A stretch of DNA of 64,000 bases from Eutreptiella sp. 'Long Island Sound 2002'. Its lineage: Eukaryota; Euglenozoa; Euglenophyceae; Eutreptiales; Eutreptiaceae. A program made the translations under genes and the position numbers. This document shows, one piece after another, positions 1-10,247 of this stretch; position 1 is the stretch's first letter, and each line of letters opens with the position of its first letter. The notes beneath the pieces are model-generated. The model searched no databases, was not told the origin of the DNA, and saw only the letters and a list, made by a program, of their open reading frames with translations. The DNA lies in NCBI GenBank assembly GCA_964036045.1, contig OZ038381.1, forward strand, positions 141,708,096 to 141,772,095, written 5' to 3'.

Positions 1-158
1 CAGGTTGCGGGGCAGCCGGTTCCTCCCCGCGCTTGTCGCCCCCGCACTCCCTCCCGCGGGAGGCGGCGCGTCCCCGCACGTCGTGCCATACCGTGGGGGG
101 GCGTGGGTCAGGGGGCCCATCCCCCCCCCCAACCCTCCCGTACCCGCCGTCTGGGCCT

Positions 159-2243
159 TCACTTGCGCCACCGCTTGTGTGGGGGCTGGGGCTGCGGCGG
201 CGGCGGGTTGTGCCGGCGGTAGCGCCAGTGGGCGAGGGCGCTACGCAAAGCCCGGGGGAGCCAGTTCTTGGCGTCCGCATCCGTGATGCGGAGCACCGCT
301 CCCCCCTCCAGGAAGGCCGGCCACGTCGGCTCCCTGTCGGGCCACGCCGCCCAGATCACTGACCTGAGGACCCTCTCGTGGTCCTCTGGGGCCGCCCACC
401 CCCCCGGGGGTGCCTCTCGGTTTCCTCCGTCCCTCCAGAGGAGCACGGCATCGAAGGGCCGGTTCCGCGACCTCCTGGAGGTCCCCTGGTTGGCCCAGCA
501 CAACCACCCGTACACTTCCCCCACCAGGGGGAGGGTCTCCCCCCCCAGCGGGTCCGGGACTGCGCCCCAGTCCACGTTCCACGGCCGGCTCTCCTCCGCC
601 CCCCGTGCCGGCCCCCCGCGCTGCTCCTGCACCTGCGGCGCCGATGCAGCGCCCCGCCCCCCCTCCGCCGAGGCCATCCGCGCCGGCTCCGCCCTCGGCG
701 CGGGGGGGGCTTGCTGGTGCTGGTGTCGTGGGGGTTGGGGGGGGACGAGCTCGCCGGCGTCAGGGTCGATGTTGTAGAGGTGGTGGTGGTGGTGGTGGTG
801 GTGGTGGTAGGTGTGGTGCGCCGGCATCTGTTGGATGCCGGGGGGGATGCACCTCACCGGCTGCACGTCCGGCTGCGGGGGTGCTCCGCCCTCTGCCCCC
901 CTCCCCTCGCCCCGCCCTCCCCCCTGGGCTCCCATGCCCCGTCCCCCCTGTCCCTTGGGGCCCTTGCCCTTGCCCTTGCCCTTGCCCTTGGGCCCCTTTC
1001 CGGTCCCGTGCCCGTGTCGCGGGTCCCGCCTCTCGTCCCCCACGCCCTGGCCCGCTCGCTCTCCCATCCCCCCTTGTCCTGCCCCCTGCGCCTGGGTACC
1101 CTTCCCGCGCCCCTGAACACCCTTCCCGTGCCCTGGCCCCTCCCCGACCCCCTGCCCGAGTCGCGGGTCCCGCCTCTCGTCCACCACGCCCCGGCCCGCT
1201 CGCTCTCCCACCTCCCCTCGCTCCGCCCCCTGCACCTGGGCCCCCTGCCCGCCCTCCTGCGCGCCCTTCCCGTGCCCCGACCCCTCCCCTGCCCCCTGCC
1301 TGTCACGCCGTCCGCCGCTCCCCTCCCCCTCGCCGCTGTGCCCTTCCTGGACCACTCGCCGGGCGTCCCGCTGCCTTTGCAGTTGCGGCAGCGTGACGCC
1401 CGGCGGCGAGCGCTCGCGCGCCGGGGGGCGGACGTGCCGCTCCCGCCCCGGGGGGAAGGGCTTGGGGGGGTACGGCTTGGGGGGGCTGGTGTGGGTGTGG
1501 GCGGGGTTGGCGTGGGCGCGGTACTTCGCGCTCTCCCTGCCCACTGCTGCTGCTGCGGCGGCCGCCGGCGAGGCGTCCGCGGCCCGTGCGGGGTTCTTCC
1601 CCCGCCTGCGCGGCGTGCCAGGGGCCGCAGCCCCTCTCGCGCCCTCCGCACTCTCCTTTGCTGCCGCGGCGGCCGCCGACGAGGCGCCCCTGGCCGCGGT
1701 CGCAGACCCTCGCACATCCTCCTCGGTCTTCTCTGCTGCCGCGGCGGCCGCCGGCGAGGCGCCCACGGCCCGTGCGGGGTCCGTCACAACCCCTCTTGCG
1801 CCCTGCTTGCACTCCTGCGCGGCTGCGGCAGCCCTCAGCGACGCGTCCGGCTCCTGCGCCGGGGCTGCCCCCCTTGCCGGCGGCGTGCCGGGGGCCGCGG
1901 CCGGGGCCGCGGCGTGGCTCGCCGCGGTCTCCGCCTCCTGCGCGTCAGGGCGGGGCGGGGCGGCGGGGCTGGCCGCTTGGGCGGCGGGGGCGGCCGTCTC
2001 GGCTGGCCCAGGTTCCCGGGCCGGCGGCGGCGGCCCGACCACCGCTGCCTCCGCCAGCCTCCGCTCCTCGCGCTCCGCGAGGGTCTCCCCCGTCCACTCT
2101 GGGGAGGAGACGGGGGAGCGGGAGCGGGACCGGCGGTGGTGGCGGTCGTCCCGCCCGAGGGACCCATCGGAGTCTGCCATCACTGTTACTCTGGTAGGCA
2201 TGCGTGGTGGCAGGCGCGCCCTTCCCACTACCTCCTGGTGCAT
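159..2243 (-). CDS. LINE ORF B, low-complexity basic protein with His run (694 aa)
   Basis: A 694-codon ORF beginning MHQEVVGRAR. In order it has a short Arg/Ser-rich stretch (RSRSRSP), about 200 residues very rich in Ala, a Pro/Lys-rich segment, a Gly/Lys/Arg-rich region with an imperfect internal duplication around ERRDPR, a lysine-glycine tract (GKGKGKGKG), nine consecutive histidines, and a more ordered Trp-rich C-terminus of about 150 residues (WLCWANQG...). The C-terminus is the only part likely to fold. The composition suggests nucleic-acid binding, but no family is recognised. It starts by overlapping the ORF A stop codon (TGATG). In the right copy the same sequence is fused to ORF A and ends early at a TGA replacing a Trp codon. 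Confidence 0.6.
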   Translation of the reverse strand: MHQEVVGRARLPPRMPTRVTVMADSDGSLGRDDRHHRRSRSRSPVSSPEWTGETLAEREERRLAEAAVVGPPPPAREPGPAETAAPAAQAASPAAPPRPDAQEAETAASHAAAPAAAPGTPPARGAAPAQEPDASLRAAAAAQECKQGARGVVTDPARAVGASPAAAAAAEKTEEDVRGSATAARGASSAAAAAAKESAEGARGAAAPGTPRRRGKNPARAADASPAAAAAAAVGRESAKYRAHANPAHTHTSPPKPYPPKPFPPGRERHVRPPARERSPPGVTLPQLQRQRDARRVVQEGHSGEGEGSGGRRDRQGAGEGSGHGKGAQEGGQGAQVQGAERGEVGERAGRGVVDERRDPRLGQGVGEGPGHGKGVQGRGKGTQAQGAGQGGMGERAGQGVGDERRDPRHGHGTGKGPKGKGKGKGKGPKGQGGRGMGAQGGGRGEGRGAEGGAPPQPDVQPVRCIPPGIQQMPAHHTYHHHHHHHHHLYNIDPDAGELVPPQPPRHQHQQAPPAPRAEPARMASAEGGRGAASAPQVQEQRGGPARGAEESRPWNVDWGAVPDPLGGETLPLVGEVYGWLCWANQGTSRRSRNRPFDAVLLWRDGGNREAPPGGWAAPEDHERVLRSVIWAAWPDREPTWPAFLEGGAVLRITDADAKNWLPRALRSALAHWRYRRHNPPPPQPQPPHKRWRK

Positions 2244-3475
2244 CAGTGCCGTGCCGTGGGCAGTGCCGTGTGGTGCTCTGCGGGGGGGGGGGGGGGAGGG
2301 GGTGGGGGGCCGGCTGTGGCGTCAGCCCCGCACTGCCGGGGGTCCGCGGCCATCCACCGGCATTGGGAGGGGAGGCGGGGGAGCCACGCGGCCCACGCGT
2401 CGCGCGACAGCTCCCAGTGTGGGGCGGGGCTCAGGGCCCCGGGCCCCCGGGGGTCGTCGAGCGGTGCCGGGGGCAGCCGCACCAGATGGACCCCCGTAAC
2501 GGCGTTGACCTCCTGTGTGCGCAGGAAGGTGTGTACTCCGTCCCGCGCCGCGGGCGCCGAGAGGGGGGGGCGGGGTACGGGTGTGGCCCCATAGAGGTGG
2601 GTGGGGGTGATCCCCAGGATCCGCCCCGGGCCCCCGCGGGACGCGACGACGAGGAGGAGGAGGGGGGTGCCAGGGCACTCTTGCCAGAGGACCTGCCCCC
2701 TGTGGTGGGCACCCCTGGTCCTGGAGAGAAGGGGGGACAGGTCTGGGTTAGCCCAGCCGCGGGGCGCGTGCGTCGCCGGTGGGAGGGCGGGGCACCAAGT
2801 GGGCTCCCTGGTGAACGCCTCGTAGACGACGGCGTACGGGGGGGTAGGCCCGGTGCCGTCATACACCGGGTTGGTCGGCCGGGGGCGGGCGGACGCCTCG
2901 TCCGCGCCTTCCACGAACACCGTGACCTCGCCCACCTCCAGGTCCTCGTCCGGCGGGTGTAGAAGGTGGAGCGCCGCATCCAGCTCGGACACTCCCCCCG
3001 GGTACGTGGCCCGCGCCTGGTTCAGGTACGGGGCCGCGTCCCCGGGGTAGCGCGTCCTGAGGGCGTGCAGCAGGGCTGGGGCGCTACTGCGGAGGGACAT
3101 GGCAGACCCCGCTCCCGTCAGCCGGAGGGCGTCCCCCATGGACAGGGGCCGGCCCGACCGATTGGACTCGCGCCACTCCATCCAGTGCCCGTAGAGGGCC
3201 GCTTCCGGGCTGATGAGCCCTGGCCGGACGGTGTTCACGATCCGGTGCATTGCCGGGAGCAGCGTAGGGGCCCCCGCTCCGTTCAGGGCGCGGACGGCCG
3301 GGAGGGCGGTCTCGTTGAGGAAGGCCCTCGCATTGCCCTCCAGGTCGCGCCGTGCGGCAGCGTGCGCTCCTTTTGCCTCCGCCACCGCGTCCGCCACCAG
3401 GCCCCAGACGGCCGCCTCCTGCGCTCTGCGGCGGGCCCTGGTGTGCCCCGGCCCATCCCCCCGTCGGCGTGGCAT
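2243..3475 (-). CDS. LINE ORF A, unknown family (410 aa)
   Basis: A 410-codon ORF starting MPRRRGDGPG with a very basic N-terminus. I do not recognise the family. Its body is a mix of Ala/Leu-rich helical-looking sequence and Pro-rich linkers, ending in a run of about nine prolines encoded by a poly-C tract (2282-2296, 15 bases in sense-strand C). It lies downstream of pol, which is unusual for a LINE, where accessory ORFs normally precede pol. Its TGA stop overlaps the ATG of ORF B by one base (TGATG at 2241-2245). The right copy keeps the same protein with few changes, and its frame stays open between copies, which argues that it is a real gene. Function unknown; a role in RNP formation or RNA binding is only a guess. 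Confidence 0.65.
   Translation of the reverse strand: MPRRRGDGPGHTRARRRAQEAAVWGLVADAVAEAKGAHAAARRDLEGNARAFLNETALPAVRALNGAGAPTLLPAMHRIVNTVRPGLISPEAALYGHWMEWRESNRSGRPLSMGDALRLTGAGSAMSLRSSAPALLHALRTRYPGDAAPYLNQARATYPGGVSELDAALHLLHPPDEDLEVGEVTVFVEGADEASARPRPTNPVYDGTGPTPPYAVVYEAFTREPTWCPALPPATHAPRGWANPDLSPLLSRTRGAHHRGQVLWQECPGTPLLLLVVASRGGPGRILGITPTHLYGATPVPRPPLSAPAARDGVHTFLRTQEVNAVTGVHLVRLPPAPLDDPRGPGALSPAPHWELSRDAWAAWLPRLPSQCRWMAADPRQCGADATAGPPPPPPPPPAEHHTALPTARH
2282..2296 (-). repeat. Poly-C tract (15 bases in sense) at the ORF A/ORF B boundary
   Basis: On the plus strand this is 15 consecutive G. The homologous tract at 18828-18843 in the right copy has 16 C. The one-base difference decides whether ORF A stops just before ORF B (here) or reads through into it (right copy). 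Confidence 0.9.
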
Positions 3476-3514
3476 GGTGCTGCGGGCTCTGCAAAGGGCG
3501 GCGGCGGGTGGGGG

Positions 3515-4204
3515 CTAGGGGGCGAACACGTGCGACAGGTGCGCAATGGATGTGGGGTCCCGCAGGTGCACGTGGATCCACAGAAGGGCAGCGCCCGCGG
3601 GGCCCGCCTGTTCGCGTGAGGGGGTGTGTGCCCCCTCGATGCGCCGGCGCAAGGCCTCCTCCTCTGTGCGCCTGCGCGGACCTGCGGGAGGTTCGGGCCA
3701 GGGGCACGCGGCTACCTGGGTGCACCGCTCGCACCTGTTGGCGCCTGTCGCTGCTGCGGAGGACACCGTGTCACACTCTCCGCAGAGTCGGCAGGTGTGT
3801 GGGAGGTGGGAGGGCGGCGACCAAGAGTCGAGATGGCGGAGCCAGAGGTCGTCCCACCTCTGTCGGCGGGGGTCCCGGATCTCCAGCAAGCGGGCGCGGA
3901 CGCGGCGCCGGTAGTCCTTGCCAAGCGTCTTCCGCTGGACCTCCTGCCACGTGTCGCCGGGGAGGATCCCGTGGTCGTGGAAGGCGGCGATGAGGTCGTC
4001 CCACGCCGGGCGGGGGTGCCCCTGGGGGGGGCTCGCCATGTACACGTGGCGCCCGGTGAGGTGGGGCGTCAGCGCGTCCCATTGGCACCCGTTCGCGGTG
4101 GAGGAGGGCCAGTAGGGTGCCGTCCGCGACTGCCTCCCACCCCACTCGCAGCCCTTCGCAGCCGTCCAGCTCCTGGCGCAGCGCGGCTGCGATACCGGTG
4201 GAAG
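3515..4204 (-). pseudogene. LINE pol C-terminal fragment (frameshifted)
   Basis: This is the C-terminal part of the same pol-like protein encoded at 14793-17609. It includes the terminal cysteine cluster (CRLCGEC...CERC) and ends in the same residues (HLSHVFAP). Compared with the right copy, seven bases are missing near 4097-4105 (ctccaccgcg against ctccacagggacaccgcg), which changes the frame. Only the last 176 codons (3515-4045) are therefore continuously open. The fragment has no RT or RNase H core and cannot encode a working enzyme. It directly precedes ORF A with about 40 bp between them. Confidence 0.8.
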
Positions 4205-4349
4205 GAGGTACAGCGTCGTAGCAGGGCCCCCCCGCGCGATGTCTCGGAAATCCCCCTGGACAGCAAGGCGCTCCTCGGCCCCAGACAGACGTTGTCTGCC
4301 CTGTACTTGAGCCGCCTACGGCTCCAGGGCCATAGCTACCGGATCCGAG

Positions 4350-6165
4350 ATGAACCCGGACCGATGGGCCCACTTCCAGAGGAACCTGGGGCTGCTGCCG
4401 CAGCATGCCCCGCCAGCCCGCGGCAACTATGTCCAGACCCGCCACCTCTGGGAGGTGCAGTCGGGGAAGGCCCGCGGCCCCGACCTCCGCCTACCCGAAG
4501 CGGACATCTGCATCGATATCTCCTGGTACCGACACCTGACGGAGGCGGACCAGAAGACCCTGCGCACCGTGGTGCGCAGCCCCCCAGTCAGCCGCACGGT
4601 GGGCAGGCGGGGGCGGGTTACCCTGCTCCTAAAAAACCCGGACCAGCCGGTCCACAAGACGAACCCCCGGGGGATAACCATCTCCTCCAACGTCTCCAAG
4701 CTCGAGCCCACGGCCTTCTATGCCGTGGCGACAGCCGTCTACGAGCGGGCCCTGGGGGGTCCCTGCCTAGTGGGAGGCATGCGGGGGATATCCCTCCAGG
4801 AGGTCGTCCGCACGGTGCACATGAAGCTGGACCTGGCCAGGCTTCAAAACCGGATAGTGGACGTCCTGATCACGGATCTCGCAAAATTTTTCGACGTGAT
4901 CGCGCAGGACATTCACCCTATAGTGGGAGCCCGGGTGGGCCTGGGGGAGGCCGACCACCTCGCCACCCATACCGAGGGTTTCTCCTACACCCTGCCCTTG
5001 GGCCCCTGGCAGTCCCACAGCCTAACGCAACTCCTGGGTACGCCCCAGGGTACCGTCCAGGGGGTCCATGCGGGGGCGACGGCGGCGCTCCCCTTCTTGC
5101 GATACATGGACATCGCATACCGGTCCTCGGCGGCAGAGCCCTTCTGCTTCCTGGGACTCATGTGGGTGGACGACACGATCGTCCTCTTGGAGCTGGGCGA
5201 TTCCCACCCCATACAGGGGGTCCTATTGGATCAGCGGGTATACTACCAGGGAATCCTGCGGGTGGACGTCCCTGACCGCAAGATCCAGCACGGCTCCACG
5301 TCAGACCCACGGCCCCTACGGTCGCCTACGCCAGCAGCCGTGGCCCGCCACCTAGGCCGCGCCTGGGTGACGAGTACCCCAGACCAGCGGCGGGAGGCAC
5401 TGGCAGGGGCCCCGGAGATACAGCCCTCCAGGGTCCTCCGATATATGGGAACCGACATTTACCTCCAGGGGGCGCCTACGGCCCCCCGCAACCTGCCGGA
5501 GGTCAGGGCGGGGCTCTGGACACAGCTCCGTACCAAGCGGCTCTCCCCGAACGCGGCCATGATGGTGCTCATGGCCAAGCTCCCGAGCAAGCTGCTCCCC
5601 CTGGCCAGCGTGTACCGCCCCACGGCCAAGGTACACACGGCAAACAATGCTCTCATGGTGCGAGCATACAAGCACGTGACGGGCATGTCCCGCCACGCTC
5701 ATACCGACGCGCTCTGGGGACCCTGGGAGCATGGGTGCCAGGGTCTCACTCGGTCAGAGCATTCGTGGCAGGCGGCGGTAGTTCGAGAGTGGGTTCGGCA
5801 GGGGGCCTGGGCCAAGCAGGAGTTCCGGGACTCCCAGGCCTACTACCTGCAAACGCACCAGGCGCTCAGGGGGGGCTGCCCGGCGGTGCTTACGCCGGGG
5901 CAGTACACGCATCACCCCAAGTGCCCCCACCTCATAGCCACGCTGCAGCGGGTCGTGGATGAGGTGGCCATGCCCATGTGGATGCCGGGGCAGTGCTCAG
6001 GGACCCCTGCCCCCCGGTCGGAGGTGTACACAACTCTGTATGGCGCCGTCGCGCAGGTGGTCGTCCCCCCGACGGTGTACGAAACGGTACAGGCCCTGGG
6101 CTACCATCACCTCGGCGACCTCTACACAGAGAATCACCAGGTGCTGCCAGAGCGAGCCCTGAAGA
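4350..6165 (+). pseudogene. Non-LTR reverse transcriptase domain (frameshifted at its end)
   Basis: RT-domain ORF. Visible motifs: the N-terminal RT motif with PRGITISSNVSKL (about residue 104), motif A with ITDLAKFFDV (about 173), motif B with GTPQGTVQG (about 230), and motif C with MWVDDTIVL (about 270), so the catalytic aspartates are present. Motif C is VDD rather than the more usual A/YADD. The frame continues to about 6162 and then the homologous protein continues in the +1 frame (RDEQGIPGLRAW from 6163), indicating a one-base-class frameshift. The first ATG is at 4350, and the upstream stop at 4308-4310 means the true N-terminus (including any endonuclease) is missing. Encodes the enzyme for target-primed reverse transcription, here probably non-functional. 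Confidence 0.8.
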
Positions 6166-8133
6166 GACGAGCAGGGGATCCCGGGGCTACGGGCGTGGCT
6201 GGCCCGCCATGCTGCGGTACTGGTCCCGCTCCTGAGGGAACCCACGCCGCGATGGCAGGCGGCACCCAAGGACTGGATCCCGAGGGCCGTGCCCACCTAT
6301 CAGGCGGAAGTCGTCCTGGGGGGCCGGGCGGCCAAAACCACCCGAATGGAGACGATATACCATAGGGGACAGCCCCTCCGGATGACCGCGGCCCTGCAGG
6401 ACACCATGGAGACCGCGGGCTGGGCGTCAGAACCCCGGGTGTGCCGGCAGCCCCCGGGCACCCTGCCCAGCGACACCAGGCTCCACCGCCTCCTGGTGGC
6501 CCTCCTGGATATCCAAGTGCAGGTGGATGCGCCAGTGCACGCCCAGCTGTGGGGCGACCACCGGCAGGAGTCCCTGGCCCAGCTCCAGCGCACTGGGGTC
6601 AGGGCGCCCACCGTCGTGTGGACGACAGCCCCCCCGACTGCCGCCTACTGGAACTGGGCCAGCACATCGCAGGCCCCTCTCGTGACCATCACCTCGACAC
6701 TGCCGCCGTTTCCGTGGATCGCCATAGCCCCGGCGGCGACGGCGCGCTTCCAATATCCAGCGTAATGCATGGCGCACAAATGCCGGGGGCACCCGCACAA
6801 GGGTCCCCTCTATTACCCCCTCGATACGTTGGGGACAGTGCCAGCGGAGCTACAACAGGCCCTGCGCACCCACCTCAGGGAGCACCATGGGGACACGGCC
6901 CTCCTGGCGCCCCACAGCCGGGCGACCGACCCCCCGCGAGTGTTGGCCCCTGAGACTCGCCCAGGCGTCTGGTTCCATGACCTGCCTGCGCTGGCGACCC
7001 TCCGGGGCAGTGTCGTGGCTGTGGATGCGGGGGCCACACAGGCGGGTACGGCCATGGCCGGGGTCGTCCAGAGCGGGCCTTGGGAGTATCAGGCCCAGGT
7101 GGCCTCAGGAGTGGGCACCTCCCTGGAGGAGGAAGCGATGGCCCTCCTCTCGTATGCCCGCCGGCTGGCGACACAGCAGGGGGTTTACTGGCTGGTGCCG
7201 GACTCGGAGGCAGCAGTGGGGGCCCTCTGCACGTACCAGGAAGGAGGGCACTGCGGAGATGGCATCTACCACCTCTACGCCACTGTCCTGGGGGGGCAGC
7301 GCCTCTCCCCGAGGTCTGCCATCAATGTGGTGACCACACCGTCGCACTGGATCACGGACCTCAACGTCCGTGTTGACGCAGCGACGCGGGAACCGCCGGA
7401 GGTAGACCTCACGTGGCTCCTCAGGCGCCACTACTCATTTATCCCCCCAGTGCCCTTCCGCGACCAGTGCCAGCTCTCCCCGACCGCGCTGAGTGACTGG
7501 TTGCAGGACCGGGCCTCCATACCGGCGCAAGCCATCTACGAGGCCCGCTGGGGGGTAAATTTCATGCCAGGGGGGGGCCTCCCCCTGGATTGGTTCGACC
7601 ACGACCAGCAGCGCCACATCACGGCGCATCGCATGGACAACGTCCCGACCATGACTGTCCTGGCCCACCGTTCCTCCCACCGGGGCACGGTGCTGGATAC
7701 AACGTGCCTCCTGTGCGGGACACAGCCCGAGACGGCGCCCCACCTGTGGGCCTGCTCGGCTCAATCGCACGAGTGGGGGCCAGCCCGCCGGCGCCTCGCA
7801 GCGTGGCTCGACCAGAAGGTGGGGCCACGGGCGGCCCCAGTGCGTCACCAGCTGTGGGAACCGACTGTGCTGGAGCAGTGGGCGGCAGCCCTGCGGACCC
7901 CCTCCATGCAGCTGGCCCACCTGGGGTGTACGGGGCCCCACTTGCTGGGCACGGAGTTCCTCCGCCACGTCGTGGAGGAGTCCATACGGATCTGGTACGT
8001 TCACGCCAAGGCGCGTGCCACACTGCTGAAGGCGCGCCTGGGCCCGGGCAGCACGATGGCGTGGGCGTTGCAGGAGCTGCGCCTGCACCAGCAAGCAGAA
8101 AGGGAAGGGGTGCAGCGGGAGCTCCTGGAATAA
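6163..8133 (+). pseudogene. LINE RNase H + CCHC zinc-finger region (one in-frame stop)
   Basis: Continuation of the RT polypeptide in the shifted frame. An in-frame TAA at 6763-6765 interrupts it, after which 454 codons stay open to 8133. RNase H is supported by VVAVDAGATQAG (near 7013), an acidic helix LEEEAMALL (near 7120), VPDSEAAV (near 7195) and a later Asp in WITDLNVRVDA, fitting the D-E-D-D arrangement. A CCHC finger of the LINE C-terminal type follows: CLLCGTQPETAPHLWAC (about 7707-7757). The protein ends soon after in an Arg/Glu-rich helix. RNase H would remove template RNA. The frameshift and stop point to decay. Confidence 0.75.
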
Positions 8134-8300
8134 GCGCGGTCGCCAGAGGCGAACTCACCAGGTCTCCCCGACTCCCCCTTCCCCTGCCGAGGCCTACACA
8201 CTTACGCACGGCGCGCACACAACACACACAGCCCAGCCCGTTTACCATTACCCGTGGGTAGACATCCCGGCCTTTTGCCCTTTCGTAACAGCGCCTTCGG
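8134..8300 (+). other. 3' flank of the second LINE fragment
   Basis: About 165 bp between the pol stop and the first satellite repeat. It is AC-rich with a short CA run (acacaacacacac) and has no poly(A) or simple-repeat tail of its own, so the real 3' end may have been lost at the satellite junction. Confidence 0.4.
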
Positions 8301-8932
8301 CACATCACATCACATCATCACATCATATCACATCACATCACATAACATCACATCACATCACATCTCATCACATCACATCACATCACATCACTTCACATCA
8401 CAGCACATCACATCACATCACATCACATCACATCACATCACATCACATCACATCACATCACATCACATCACATCACATCACATCACATCACATCACATCA
8501 CATCACATCACCTCACATCACATCACCTCACATCACATCAAATCACATCGCATCACATGACCTCACATCAAATCATATCACATCGCATCACATCACATCA
8601 GATCACATCACATCTCATCACATCACATCACATCACATCACATCACATCACATCACATCACATCACATCACATCACATCACATCACATCACATCACATCA
8701 CATCACATCACATCACATCACATCACATCACATCACATCACATCACATCACATCACATCAAATCACATCACATCACATCACATCACATCACATCACATCA
8801 CATCACATCACATCACATCACATCACATCACATCACATCACATCACATCACATCACATCACATCACATCACATCACATCACATCACATCACATCACATCA
8901 CATCACATCACATCAAATCACATCAGATCACA

Positions 8933-8996
8933 GGTAGGTAGGTAGGTATCTTCGGGAGCTCGGGATGCCTCCTTTGACATTGCAGGAAGAAGGTCT
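8933..8996 (-). repeat. (ACCT)n-tailed retroelement fragment, copy 1 in satellite
   Basis: Plus strand reads (GTAG)n, then tatcttcgggagctcggg and about 40 more bases before the satellite resumes. On the minus strand this is a short body ending in an (ACCT)n tail. The same body is at 35815-35871 in the opposite orientation. This is copy 1 of 3 in the array. Confidence 0.8.
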
Positions 8997-10183
8997 CACA
9001 TCACATCCCATCACATCACATCAAATCACATCACATCACATCACATCACATCACATGGCATCACGTCGCATCACATCACATCACATCGCATCACATCATA
9101 TCACATCACATCAAATCACATTACATCACATCACATCACATCACATCAGATCATATCACATCAGATCACATCACATCACATTACATCACATCACATCACA
9201 TCACATCACATCACATCACATCACATCACATCACATCACATCACATTACATCACATCACATCACATCACATCACATCACATCGCGTCACATCACATCACA
9301 TCACATCACATTGCATCACATCACATCACATCACATCATATGACATCACATGAAATCACATCACATCACATCAGATCACAGCACATCACATCACATCAGC
9401 TCACATCACATCACATCACATCACGTCACATCACATCACATCACATCACATCACATCACATCACATCATATCACATCACATCAAATCACATCAAATCACA
9501 TCACATCACATCACATCACATCACATCACATCAGATCACATCACATCACATCACATCACATCATATGACATCACTCGAAATCACATCACATCACATCATA
9601 TCACATAACATCACATCACATCACATCACATCAGATCACAGCACATCACATCACATCACATCACATCACATCACATCACATCACATCACATCACATCACA
9701 TCACATCACATCACATCACATCACATCACATCAAATCACATTACATCACATCACATCACATCATATCAGATCACATCACATCACATCACATCACATCACA
9801 TCACATCACATCACATCACATCACATCACATCACATCACATCATCACATCGCATCACATCACATCAGATCACATCACATCTCATCACATCACATCACATC
9901 ACATCACAACACATCACATCACATCACATCACATCACATCACATCACATCACATCACATCACATCACATCACATCACATCACATCACATCACATCACATC
10001 ACATCACATCAAATCACATCACATCACATCACATCACATCACATCACATCACATCACATCACATCACATCACATCACATCACATCACATCACATCACATC
10101 ACATCACATCACATCACATCACATCACATCACATCAGATCACATCACATCACATCACATCACATCAAATCACATCAGATCACA

Positions 10184-10247
10184 GGTAGGTAGGTAGGTAT
10201 CTTCGGGAGCTCGGGATGCCTCCTTTGACATTGCAGGAAGAAGGTCT
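10184..10247 (-). repeat. (ACCT)n-tailed retroelement fragment, copy 2 in satellite
   Basis: Identical to the fragment at 8933-8996, including the flanking satellite variants (atcagatcacag before, cacatcacatccc after). It is therefore a duplicate made by satellite amplification, not an independent insertion. Confidence 0.85.

Larger units (their letters stand above)
1..4204 (-). mobile_element. GC-rich LINE, left copy (5'-truncated; 3' end outside window)
   Basis: This minus-strand segment matches 16918-21117 on the plus strand almost base for base, so the two are copies of one non-LTR element in inverted orientation. It holds the C-terminal part of pol, ORF A, ORF B and the start of the 3' UTR. 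Homology to the right copy stops at about 4204, where an unrelated plus-strand LINE fragment begins, so this copy is 5'-truncated. Base 1 corresponds to about 21117 of the right copy, so its long 3' UTR lies beyond the window. Classification rests on the right copy, which shows an RNase H/zinc-finger pol, a target-site duplication and a simple-repeat tail. Confidence 0.85.
4205..8300 (+). mobile_element. Second LINE family, 5'-truncated RT/RNase H fragment
   Basis: A plus-strand non-LTR retrotransposon fragment placed head-to-head with the left copy of the first LINE. It encodes RT motifs, an RNase H domain and a CCHC finger, then stops at 8133 and is followed by about 165 bp of 3' sequence that runs straight into the satellite. 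There is no endonuclease domain, and the RT frame opens only after a stop at 4308-4310, so the 5' end is lost. Its RNase H and zinc-finger sequences differ clearly from those of the other LINE, so it is a different family. No flanking target-site duplication was found. Confidence 0.75.

Noticed and set aside
378-2594. 738-codon plus-strand ORF opposite ORF B (and 861 codons at 18162-20747 on the minus strand)
   Set aside because: Shadow of a GC-rich coding strand. The antisense translation is low-complexity Leu/Pro/Arg/Gly, while the sense frame has the overlapping start/stop arrangement.
1-8300. Twin-priming inversion of a single LINE (head-to-head halves)
   Set aside because: The layout fits, but the RNase H and CCHC finger of the 4205-8300 fragment differ clearly from those of the other LINE (14793-17609) and its pol ends soon after the finger, so these are two families.
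8931-8945. Telomere-like GTAGGTAGG repeats
   Set aside because: Only a few units, always attached to short element bodies and found in both orientations. They behave as retroelement tails.
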